The notes under the pieces are model-generated. The model ran no database searches, had not been told where the DNA came from, and saw only the letters and a program-made list of their open reading frames with translations. A DNA stretch of 32,439 nt from JAIVJN01 sp036732565 (GTDB lineage Bacteria > Acidobacteriota > Vicinamibacteria > Vicinamibacterales > UBA2999): assembly GCA_036732565.1 (NCBI GenBank), contig DAINCF010000009.1, positions 1-32,439 of the forward strand, written 5' to 3'. Made by a program: the position numbers and the translations under genes. Positions 8,175 to 16,115 of the stretch are shown piece after piece (position 1 is the stretch's first letter; each line of letters starts with the position of its first letter).

Positions 8175-10498
8175 CGCGCGCCGGCGGTCGCGGCGGCCGT
8201 GAGCGACTGGTTCCAGTCAGGCGGCTGCGCTTGCAGGAGATGGCGAACGAAGAAGTCGTACTGCTTCCGCGATCCGTACTCGACCGGCCCGTTGGTCCGA
8301 CCGGCGCCGTGCTCGCCTCCCGGGATCACCAAGAGATCGAACATCTTGTTGGCTTTGATGAGCGCACTCACCACTTGCATGGTCGACGCCGGATCGACGT
8401 TCTGATCGAGCTCTCCCAGCACGAGCAGCAGCTTGCCCTTCAACCGCCAGGCGTTGTCGACGTTCGACGACTCGGCGTAGCTCTCGTCGATCGGCCATCC
8501 CATCCAGCGCTCGTTCCAGCCGATCTTGTCCATGCGGTTGTCATGGCACCCGTTATACGAGACAGCGACGTCGTAGAAGTCAGGGTGAAAGAGCAAGCCG
8601 CCGGTCGAGTTCTGGCCGCCGGCCGATCCGCCGTAGATGCCCACGCGTGTGATGTCGTAGTACGGATACTTGGCGGCGACCGCCTGGTGCCACAAGATGC
8701 GATCGGGGAAACCGGCATCTCCCACCCGCTTCCAGGCGACGTCGTGAAACGCCTTGGAGCGATTGAACGTCCCCATGCCGTCCATCTGCGCGACGATGAA
8801 GCCGACCTCGGCTTGCGCCTGCATCCCCATCACCTTGTCGCCCGAGGAATGCGGACCGAAGGGCCAGAACGTCTTCGGCACGAACGACCCATGCGGCCCG
8901 GCGTAGATGTTCTCGATGACCGGATACTTCTTCGACGGATCGAAATTCGTCGGCCGCACGATCACACCCCAGACGTCCGTCTTGCCGTCGCGGGCCTTGG
9001 CCGTGAACACCTCGGGCACTTTGAAACCGGCCGCCACCAGCGCCGAGATGTCGCCGCGCTCCAACTCCATCACCACCGATCCATCGCTGGTCCGCCGCAG
9101 CTCCGAGACGGTCGGGACATCGACGCGCGAGTAGGTGTCGACGTAGTAGCTCATATCGGCAGAGAACGCCACGTCGTGATGCGCGTCGGCCTGCGTCAGC
9201 GGGGTCAGGCCAGAGCCGTCGAAGTTGATTCGGTAGTAGTGGACCAGGTATGGGTCCTTACCGGGCTGCATGCCGCTTGCGGCGAACACGATCTGCCGCT
9301 TCTCGGTGTCGACCTTGGCGACGTCCCGCACCACCCATTCGCCCTTCGTAATCTGGTTCTTCACCTGGCCCGTGACACCGTCGATCAAATAGAGATGATC
9401 CCAACCGTCGCGCTCCGATTGCCAGACGATCTCCTTGCCGTCGTTGTTCACCTCGTGGCGGAACAGGCGTCCGCCGACGAAGGTCTTCGGTTCTTCGGAG
9501 ATGACGACACGCGGTCGGCCGGACGCGGCGTCGACTTCGACGACGCGATACACCTGGTGCCCGCGCTGGTTGTACTCGAACACGATGGTGCGGCCGTCCT
9601 TGCGCCACTCCAGTCGCGACAGAGTCAAGGGGTTCGGAAAGAGATCGTTCGCGATGGTGAGCTGCCGAGCCGGCTGCAGGTGGAAGAGCACCGGCTGATC
9701 CAGGTCAACCACGTCGCCCGGCTTGGCGTAGAGCTGCGTGAAGTGCTTCGGCTGCACCTGATCGTCGGGCGCAGTGTCGATGTAGTGCACGAGGCGCCGA
9801 TGACCCGGCCTGACGCGGTACGCCGCCAGCTTCGTCGAGTCGGGCGACCAGGCGATCGATTCGGGATCGTAGAAGTTGCCTTCCGAGCCGTCGGTGCTGA
9901 GCACTGTGACCTTTTTCGTCGCACGCTCCCGCACGGCGACGTTGTGGTTGAGGACGTACGCCTCGAACTGACCGTTGGGCGACGGCTTGGGGCGATTGTC
10001 AGCCGGCACCTCGAGATCGCGGACCGTGCCGAAACTGCGAGGCTGGCGCCCCGCGCGCGGGTCTCGTGTCGTGCACTCGTAGTCCGACACCCGGCACGTC
10101 CAGGCGCGACCGCTCGAGTTCATCTCGATCGATCGCTCGGCATCGACGAAACGGAAACTGGCGAACGGCAGCCGAAGCGCGGTGACCGGCTCGCCGAGGA
10201 GCTTCGAAAGCCCGGCCGCCAGCCGCTCGTGATCGAATGCCGGTCGCTTCTGGCGCGTCTCGGCATCCACGACCACGAACTGAAACCCGCCGCGCACGGT
10301 CTTCCGATAGTGGAAGCGCGAGGTGTTCTCGATCCAGACCGCGGGGTCGGGGAGGTTCTCGGTCAGGTACTGCCACCGTTCACGAAGCCCCAGCGCGCGA
10401 TCGTAGTCGGCCGCAGTCCCCTGCGCCCCGGCGCTCGCGGCCCCGAGCACGAGGCTCGCCGCCGCGACGGCCATCCATCCACGTAAGGTCCGGCACAT
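8171..10498 (-). CDS. Secreted S9 family prolyl-oligopeptidase/DPP-like serine peptidase 1
   Basis: Exported 775-residue serine peptidase of the S9 (DPP IV-like) clan. Signal peptide 1-25 (ends ASAGAQ). The beta-propeller region has SPDSTKLAAYR-type blades, followed by a C-terminal alpha/beta-hydrolase. The triad can be placed at Ser625 (YGGSAGGQ), Asp698 (GELDQNVD) and His730 (GGEHGAG); the Asp-His distance of 32 is the same as in mammalian DPP IV. The DW(V/L)YEEE motif that gives DPP IV its N-terminal dipeptide specificity is not visible, so exact specificity is unknown. The ribosome-binding site GGAGGT lies six bases before the ATG (complement of 10503-10508). It is the first gene of the overlapped quartet ending at 1829, 149 bases after receptor 1, with a palindromic element between. 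Closely related to the peptidase at 23138-25483. Confidence 0.93.
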   Translation of the reverse strand: MCRTLRGWMAVAAASLVLGAASAGAQGTAADYDRALGLRERWQYLTENLPDPAVWIENTSRFHYRKTVRGGFQFVVVDAETRQKRPAFDHERLAAGLSKLLGEPVTALRLPFASFRFVDAERSIEMNSSGRAWTCRVSDYECTTRDPRAGRQPRSFGTVRDLEVPADNRPKPSPNGQFEAYVLNHNVAVRERATKKVTVLSTDGSEGNFYDPESIAWSPDSTKLAAYRVRPGHRRLVHYIDTAPDDQVQPKHFTQLYAKPGDVVDLDQPVLFHLQPARQLTIANDLFPNPLTLSRLEWRKDGRTIVFEYNQRGHQVYRVVEVDAASGRPRVVISEEPKTFVGGRLFRHEVNNDGKEIVWQSERDGWDHLYLIDGVTGQVKNQITKGEWVVRDVAKVDTEKRQIVFAASGMQPGKDPYLVHYYRINFDGSGLTPLTQADAHHDVAFSADMSYYVDTYSRVDVPTVSELRRTSDGSVVMELERGDISALVAAGFKVPEVFTAKARDGKTDVWGVIVRPTNFDPSKKYPVIENIYAGPHGSFVPKTFWPFGPHSSGDKVMGMQAQAEVGFIVAQMDGMGTFNRSKAFHDVAWKRVGDAGFPDRILWHQAVAAKYPYYDITRVGIYGGSAGGQNSTGGLLFHPDFYDVAVSYNGCHDNRMDKIGWNERWMGWPIDESYAESSNVDNAWRLKGKLLLVLGELDQNVDPASTMQVVSALIKANKMFDLLVIPGGEHGAGRTNGPVEYGSRKQYDFFVRHLLQAQPPDWNQSLTAAATAGAR

Positions 10499-10525
10499 AT
10501 CGACCTCCCCTGTAACTCGCTATCA

Positions 10526-10623
10526 GTACGTAGCGCAGGCCTTTAGGCCTGCCTTACGAGCCCCGGCAGCCTGAAGGTTGACGCTACTTTGTTCTGGCAG
10601 GCCTGAAGGCCTGCGCTACGTAC
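10526..10623. repeat. Paired palindromic element with same arms as 1705-1794
   Basis: Left arm 10526-10553 and right arm 10596-10623 are identical in sequence to the two arms at 1705-1732 and 1767-1794. The 42-base spacer carries a decayed third unit (10565-10587, GGCAGCCTGAAGG then TTGACGCTAC). It lies between the receptor stop (10648) and the start of the S9 gene (10498) and could attenuate or stabilise a shared transcript. Confidence 0.9.
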
Positions 10624-10647
10624 CGTCGGGAGATTGCCCCGATTCGG

Positions 10648-13600
10648 TTAGAAATTCACTTGCACGCGCAGCACGACGGCCCGCGGGCCCGCGCCCATGA
10701 TTGCCGTCTGCCCAAAGGTCGTCGACTCGATATTCAAGGTGGCGCCGGTAGCAAGCGCGGCATTGCCCACCAGCCAGCTCGCGTTGTTGAAGGCGCTCAA
10801 TAGCAGCGTTTCGAAGTTGAAGTTCAGGTTCTGCCCGAGGTTGATCCGCTTGCCCAGGCGGAAGTCGATATCGAACAGCTTCGGTCCGTACAGATAGACG
10901 AACTCGCCGAGCGCGCCGGGCTCGGTGGGCACGGAGAGGTACTGCGGATTCGCCCGCCCGTCGGGTCCGATCAACTTGGGATCGAGGAAGTAGACGTTGC
11001 CGTTCGGGGCCGGCGAGACCTTGACCAACTTCTGCAGCTCTTTGGCCGTGACGCCGTTGAGGACGACGCCGGCGCTGTTCTGGTTGACGGTCCAGCGATC
11101 GCTGGTGAGCTGGAACGGGCGGCCTGTCTGCAGGCGCAGGACGCCCGAGAACGCCCAGCCACCCAGCAGGTGATCGAGCAGCGCGTTGTCGATATTGAAA
11201 TGCCGGCCGCGACCGAACGGCAGCTCGTAGGTCCAGTAGCCCGCGAACGAGCTCCGCACGTCGAAGATGTCAGGTCCCCAGTTGAGAGCCTTGTCGCGCA
11301 ACGTGTGGTAGTCGGCCACCACGTCGGGATTGTCCACGAAGCGATCGGTGCGGGCGTGGCCGTAGCTGTAGTTGGCCGTGAGGCTCAGCCCGCCACGAAT
11401 CCGCTGCCGGAACTGCACCTGCAGCGAGTCGTACCGCGACCTGGCCTCGTCGGTGAGCACCCGGGCCACCTGGCCCGCGGCGTACGGGTTCATCTGAAAC
11501 AGGTTGATGGGATAGACACCGGGCGCGGAGTAGCCCAAGCCCGAGCACGGCGACAGGTTGTTGCCGACCATGCGACACAGGTAGATCGCATTCCCCGCGA
11601 GCGTATTCGCGAGGCGACCGGCCTGGCCTTGCTGCAAGAGCGTGACGAACGTGCCGTTGGTGTAGCCGCTCCCAGTGGGCAGCGCTGCCTGACCACCGCG
11701 CGCGCCGAACGCCGCGTCGAACATCGGCAGCGCGCTCTGCCCGGGCAGGCCGGTGTTGGCGAAGCCGGTGCGGCCGTTGGCGGCGTTGATCGCGAGGTTG
11801 CGCTGCGCGGCCCTGAACTCATCGAGGAAGCCGTTCTCGAAGACGTTCACCTCGTTCAGGTTGTAAGCGCGCCAGAGATTGCGGCCGGCGTTGCCGAGAT
11901 AGCGCACCTCGACGGCGGCATCCGCCCACAGCTCGCGCTGCCAGCCGATGCTCCAGTTGTAGATGTACGGCGTCTTGATATTGGGATCGACGGTTCTCAG
12001 CGGGCTCGTGAACGTGAACTGGCCCTGCGACATCGGGAAGCGGAACTCGCCCGGCAGCGCCGGCAGCGACGGCGTCGGCGAGGTGAGGCTCAATCCGCCC
12101 GGCACGAAGCCGGGGTCGCCGGGGTTGAGCGAGACCGTCTGCGTGCGGCCCGGACTGCCGCCCGCCGCCGTCTCGAACGTCACCGTGCCTTCGTCGAAGT
12201 AGTTCATGCCGAAGTTGCCGCGCAGCACGCTTCGTCCGAGCAGCTTGCCCCAGAATCCGTTCTTCGGCTCGAGGCTCCACGCCGCCCCCACGTTGGGCGC
12301 GAAGTTGAAGAGATCGGCCTTGTACGGATGCGACTGCTGGAAGATCTGCGGATCCAGGACGCCGTCCAGCACGCCGGGTCGGAACGGTTCCGCCGATGGG
12401 CCCTTCAGGTGCTCGATCGTCGGGCTGGTGTAGACGTCGTTGGTGTTGTGCATCGCCCCGGTCAGCTCCCAGCGCAGCCCGTAGTTGAGCGTCACCGACG
12501 GCTTCCAGCGGAACGAGTCCTGGACGTACAACCCGCCGACGTTGTGCGCGGTCCTGAACGTGCCCTGGAACGGCCCGTACTGCTTGGTGTCCTCGTCGAT
12601 CTGCCGCAAGCCCGAGATGGTGCTGATGCGGCCGCTCAGGTAAGCGTAGAGCCCCTGCGCGTTGGCCAGGTCCGCCGGGCGAAGCCCGGGAATGGTCGTC
12701 GCGTTGAAGATGCCCGACGCCGGGTCGGCGGAGGCTATGCCCAGGTTGTAGAAGTCCGGCTCGCCGCCGGCGATGCGCCACGTGGTGGTCCGGCGGAACG
12801 TGCCGCCGAGCGTGAACGTGTGACTCCCCTTCAACCAAGTGAACGTGTTCGAGATGTTGAACACCGGGTTGTTGTTGGCGTTCGCGATGGCGCCGATCAG
12901 ATACGGCGAGGTCAACTCCAGCGGCAAGCTAGCGTTGTTGGCCGCACCTTGACCGATGACACGCCGCATGCCGGCTGCCTCGTAGCGATCGAGCGTGTTG
13001 GTCTTGTCGTAGAGCTCACGGCTGTTCTGCCAGCCAACGCTGATTTGACTGAACAGATTCTGACGAATCGTCCAGTCCGCGCCGGTGGAGAGGATGTAGT
13101 AGTTGGAGTCGAACCCGCCGAGCCGTTCCAGCCCTGGGAACTGTGGGTTCTGCGCGAGATCGCGCCAGTGCTGGTTGAGCACGCCACGCACCGCTAACCC
13201 CTGGCTGACCTGAAAGTCCACGCGCGCGGTCGGGTAGATGTTGACGAGCGGCTGGATCGTGTTGATGAAGCCGAGATTGTCGCGGAACAGATCGCGCGAC
13301 GCCAGCGTGCCGCCGCCGAGCGTGGCGTTGATCGCGGCGAATTGGTCGGCGGTGAACTGACTGATCGTGCCCGGGAAGCCGTTGGCGGCCGCGATCTCGA
13401 GCAGGTTGACCGCGCGGGTGGATCCATCCGTCGCGACGTAGCGGAAGATGCCCTGCTGCGCCTCGCGCGTCAGCACGGTCCGTGTCAGCGTCGTTTCACC
13501 AGGTTGGTGGATCTGTTCGTAGTTGCCGAAGAAGAACAGCCGGTTGCGCAGGATTGGTCCGCCCAGGTTGAACCCGAACTCGTGCTGGCGCAGCTTCGGC

Positions 13601-14457
13601 TTGGGCAGGTTGCGCGCGTTGTTCACCGGCGTGTTGGCGTTCAGCGTGTCGCTCTGGAACTCATCGAAGATCTGCCCGCGGAACGCGTTGCTGCCGCGTT
13701 TGGTGACGAACTGGATCTGCACCGCGCCTTGCGCGCCGGCGTCGGCGGTCAGGCCGGCGGTCGATACCGTCACCTCTTCCATCGCGCCCAGCCGCGTCGG
13801 CGCGAACGTGAAGATGCTGGTGCCTCCGGACCGGAAGCGCGCCGAGTTGTTGTTGACGCCGTCGAGGGTGATGTTGACGGCGCCGCCTGGCAGCCCGTTG
13901 ATGTGGCTGTTGCGCGCGGCCGGCGAGGTGGTGCCCGGCGTGCGGCTGGCGCTCTGCTGCGCGCCGGGGATCAGCATCGCGAACACCAGCGTGCTGCGCC
14001 CGCCGACCGGCACTTTCGCAATCTGCGCGGCCTCGACGGTGCTGGAGATGGTCGTCGAGGTGCTCTCGATGACGGCCGTGCGGCCCTGGACCTGCACTTC
14101 CTCTTGAAAACCGGCCACGGCGACGCGGACCTCGACGTCGGCGGAGCGTCCGGTCTGAACGGTGACGCTGTCGATGACCGCGGACTCGAAGCCGCCGGCC
14201 GCCACCGTCACCATGTAGCGGCCGGGCTGCAGGTTGGGGAACACGAACGCGCCGTCGCGCGCGCTGCGGGCCTGCGCCGTGAGGCCGGTGCCCAGATCGC
14301 GAATCTCGATCTCCGCGTCGGGCACGACCGCCCCCGTCTGGTCTTTCACCGTCCCGACGATCTGGCCGGCCGTGCGCACCTGCGCATCTACTCGTCCGAC
14401 CAGGAGCCCGCAGAGACTGGCCACGATGAGAACGAAGGAGGGACCGATCGTATTCAT
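10648..14457 (-). CDS. Oar-like TonB-dependent outer-membrane receptor 1
   Basis: Outer-membrane barrel predicted to import a large ligand with TonB energy. The 1269-residue product has a signal peptide (1-25, ending VDAQ), a carboxypeptidase-regulatory-like Ig domain (about 30-112: GQIVGTVKDQTGAVVPDAEI, PNLQPGRYMVTV), a plug region (about 125-265: VPVGGRSTLVFAML, NITLDGVNNN, VTKRGSNAFRG) and a long barrel ending in the aromatic NF. That order is typical of Oar/OmpA-related receptors abundant in Acidobacteriota. A purine-rich GGAAGAAG precedes the ATG. It sits between the M24 and S9 peptidase genes on the same strand, which points to peptides or protein fragments as ligand (inference). Ligand identity cannot be read from sequence. 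Its C-terminus matches the remnant at 1582. Confidence 0.93.
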   Translation of the reverse strand: MNTIGPSFVLIVASLCGLLVGRVDAQVRTAGQIVGTVKDQTGAVVPDAEIEIRDLGTGLTAQARSARDGAFVFPNLQPGRYMVTVAAGGFESAVIDSVTVQTGRSADVEVRVAVAGFQEEVQVQGRTAVIESTSTTISSTVEAAQIAKVPVGGRSTLVFAMLIPGAQQSASRTPGTTSPAARNSHINGLPGGAVNITLDGVNNNSARFRSGGTSIFTFAPTRLGAMEEVTVSTAGLTADAGAQGAVQIQFVTKRGSNAFRGQIFDEFQSDTLNANTPVNNARNLPKPKLRQHEFGFNLGGPILRNRLFFFGNYEQIHQPGETTLTRTVLTREAQQGIFRYVATDGSTRAVNLLEIAAANGFPGTISQFTADQFAAINATLGGGTLASRDLFRDNLGFINTIQPLVNIYPTARVDFQVSQGLAVRGVLNQHWRDLAQNPQFPGLERLGGFDSNYYILSTGADWTIRQNLFSQISVGWQNSRELYDKTNTLDRYEAAGMRRVIGQGAANNASLPLELTSPYLIGAIANANNNPVFNISNTFTWLKGSHTFTLGGTFRRTTTWRIAGGEPDFYNLGIASADPASGIFNATTIPGLRPADLANAQGLYAYLSGRISTISGLRQIDEDTKQYGPFQGTFRTAHNVGGLYVQDSFRWKPSVTLNYGLRWELTGAMHNTNDVYTSPTIEHLKGPSAEPFRPGVLDGVLDPQIFQQSHPYKADLFNFAPNVGAAWSLEPKNGFWGKLLGRSVLRGNFGMNYFDEGTVTFETAAGGSPGRTQTVSLNPGDPGFVPGGLSLTSPTPSLPALPGEFRFPMSQGQFTFTSPLRTVDPNIKTPYIYNWSIGWQRELWADAAVEVRYLGNAGRNLWRAYNLNEVNVFENGFLDEFRAAQRNLAINAANGRTGFANTGLPGQSALPMFDAAFGARGGQAALPTGSGYTNGTFVTLLQQGQAGRLANTLAGNAIYLCRMVGNNLSPCSGLGYSAPGVYPINLFQMNPYAAGQVARVLTDEARSRYDSLQVQFRQRIRGGLSLTANYSYGHARTDRFVDNPDVVADYHTLRDKALNWGPDIFDVRSSFAGYWTYELPFGRGRHFNIDNALLDHLLGGWAFSGVLRLQTGRPFQLTSDRWTVNQNSAGVVLNGVTAKELQKLVKVSPAPNGNVYFLDPKLIGPDGRANPQYLSVPTEPGALGEFVYLYGPKLFDIDFRLGKRINLGQNLNFNFETLLLSAFNNASWLVGNAALATGATLNIESTTFGQTAIMGAGPRAVVLRVQVNF

Positions 14458-14602
14458 CGTCTTCTTCCGTTTTAGATTTGTTTTGTCGTTGTCTCTTCGA
14501 TCACACCATCACTAGCGCGTGCACAGCTTAGTGGTGGAGGAACTCCCGATCAATCCTTTCCTCGTTGATGGCCATGTGAGTTTTTCTAATGCCTGCAGAG
14601 TC
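14458..14602. other. Intergenic leader of receptor 1; no gene seen
   Basis: The 145 bases between the M24 stop and the receptor 1 start are visibly richer in A and T than their surroundings. On the minus strand a weak sigma70-like pair can be found (TTGATC, 17 bases, TAAGCT; 4/6 and 3/6 matches), too poor to call as a promoter. No hairpin followed by a U-run and no repeat unit is visible here, unlike most other gaps in this window. Confidence 0.3.
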
Positions 14603-16102
14603 TCAGCGCGCGCGGGTTCCGCGTTGGATCGCCGTCCCTGGGACGGGCGGCACCTGCTGAACGATCCCTTTTTGAAGCACCGTTCGTTCCATGTCATCGA
14701 GCTCCATCGGGATGAAGTCCGTGAAGTTCTCGACGCCGGTCTCGGTCACGACGACGGTGTCTTCGAAGCGCAGATAGAGGTTCTCCTCTCGGACCCGCAG
14801 CTGTGGATCGATCGAGAACACCTGCCCCGGCCTGAGAGGCCCGGAGCGGTAGCTGCCAACGTCGTGCACGGCCATGCCGACGGTGTGCGAGAACACGCCG
14901 CCGCCCGTCTCGACGAGCGTGCGCGCCGCTTCTGCATAGGCCGGCTTCGAGAACTGCGTGTTCGCCAGCACAGGGACCATCGCCTGCTTCGCTTCCTCGT
15001 GAATCTGTGCCGAGGTCACGCCGGGCCGAATGCGTGAGAGCACGGCTTTGTGGAACTCGAGCACGAACTGCAGCAGTTCGCGTTGCTGTGGGCTGTACTT
15101 GCCGTTGACGGGCCACACGCGCCCGATGTCGCTGACGTAGTAGCGGTAGTCCGGGGCGAAGTCCATCAACACCAGGTCGCCATCCCGGAGCGTCGAGGTG
15201 TTGCGGAAGTAGTGCATGTTGTTGATGTTCTCGGTCCCACTGGCCGTAATGGAGCGATAGCCCTCGAGCCGTGCGTCGTTGACGAGAAAGACATAGCGTG
15301 CCGCCGCGTCGAGTTGATACTCGGTGACGCCGGGCTCGGTGCTGCGCATCGCTTCCATCAGTCCGAGGCCGGCAATCTGCGAGGCACGTCGGATCATGGC
15401 GATCTCGCGCGGACTCTTGACGCTGCGCATGTCGTCGAGGATGGGATTGAGGTTCCGGACGTCGGCGCGTGGATGACGCGCTCGCAGCAGCTCCACGAAC
15501 CGGCGCTGACGCGTTCCCGTCCCGTCCCACGGGTCGTTGACGCGCGCGGTTTCCGCTGCCACGAGCTCGCCGCGGCTCTGCCCTTGATTCTCGGCCGGGC
15601 TGAGCTCGGCGAAGATCACGGCGGGCGGCTGATTGCGTCCGCCCGCCCCCGATGCCGGCGCCCCCGTGCCAATCAAGGGCCAGCTCGTCTCAGCCATCTG
15701 CTGGAGCGGGAGTACCTGATCGGCTCCCGAGATCCGCGTGACGAGCTCGGCATCTTCGGCCGAAAGGACACGGCCTTCGGCCGCTTCGAGCCGCGGGTTG
15801 CGAGCCGGCAGATAGATCGTCACCTTCCGGGTGCGGCCATCCAGCAACAGGTACGCGCCGGACGTCTCGATGCCGGACAGGTAGTAGAAGGTGTTGTGCT
15901 GACGAGGCAGGGTGAAGCCTTCCGTTTGCGGCATTCCCTGGACGACCGCGACCGCGGTCGCGCCGATCTGTTCGAGGACACGTGCCTGGCGGCTGCGAAA
16001 CTCCTCCGCGGGAAAGTCGGTTTGGTAGTACTGCGCTCGCGCCGCAGTGCCCGCGAACAGCATCACGCTGGCGGTGATCCACCCGATGAGTCTGAGGTGC
16101 AT
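14603..16102 (-). CDS. Secreted M24 family Xaa-Pro peptidase (aminopeptidase P/prolidase-like)
   Basis: Predicted dinuclear-metal peptidase that removes residues before proline. The 499-residue product has a signal peptide (1-23, ending ARAQ), an aminopeptidase-P N-terminal domain (about 28-190) and a pita-bread domain (about 225-465). Metal ligands read as Asp314 (LMDFAPD), Asp325 (VSDIGR), His406 (FSHTVG), Asp432 (SIDPQL) and Glu447 (RFEDT), with His413 in AVHDVG. In E. coli aminopeptidase P the fourth ligand is Glu, so Asp432 is a conservative change that I believe occurs in a secreted subgroup. ATG 16102 is chosen for its signal peptide and AAGGGAG ribosome-binding site; upstream open frame is noncoding. 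It begins 13 bases after the M1 gene stop, so the two are probably one operon acting on N-termini. Confidence 0.92.
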   Translation of the reverse strand: MHLRLIGWITASVMLFAGTAARAQYYQTDFPAEEFRSRQARVLEQIGATAVAVVQGMPQTEGFTLPRQHNTFYYLSGIETSGAYLLLDGRTRKVTIYLPARNPRLEAAEGRVLSAEDAELVTRISGADQVLPLQQMAETSWPLIGTGAPASGAGGRNQPPAVIFAELSPAENQGQSRGELVAAETARVNDPWDGTGTRQRRFVELLRARHPRADVRNLNPILDDMRSVKSPREIAMIRRASQIAGLGLMEAMRSTEPGVTEYQLDAAARYVFLVNDARLEGYRSITASGTENINNMHYFRNTSTLRDGDLVLMDFAPDYRYYVSDIGRVWPVNGKYSPQQRELLQFVLEFHKAVLSRIRPGVTSAQIHEEAKQAMVPVLANTQFSKPAYAEAARTLVETGGGVFSHTVGMAVHDVGSYRSGPLRPGQVFSIDPQLRVREENLYLRFEDTVVVTETGVENFTDFIPMELDDMERTVLQKGIVQQVPPVPGTAIQRGTRAR

Positions 16103-16115
16103 TCTGACTCCCTTG

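Noticed and set aside
8231..10486. Long plus-strand open frame opposite the S9 peptidase gene
   Set aside because: Antisense shadow of a high-GC gene. The product is rich in Arg, His, Val and Asp with no domain, while the minus strand encodes a complete S9 peptidase with its triad.
11170..13197. 675-codon plus-strand open frame opposite receptor 1
   Set aside because: Antisense shadow; Arg/Val/Glu-rich low-complexity translation without domains.
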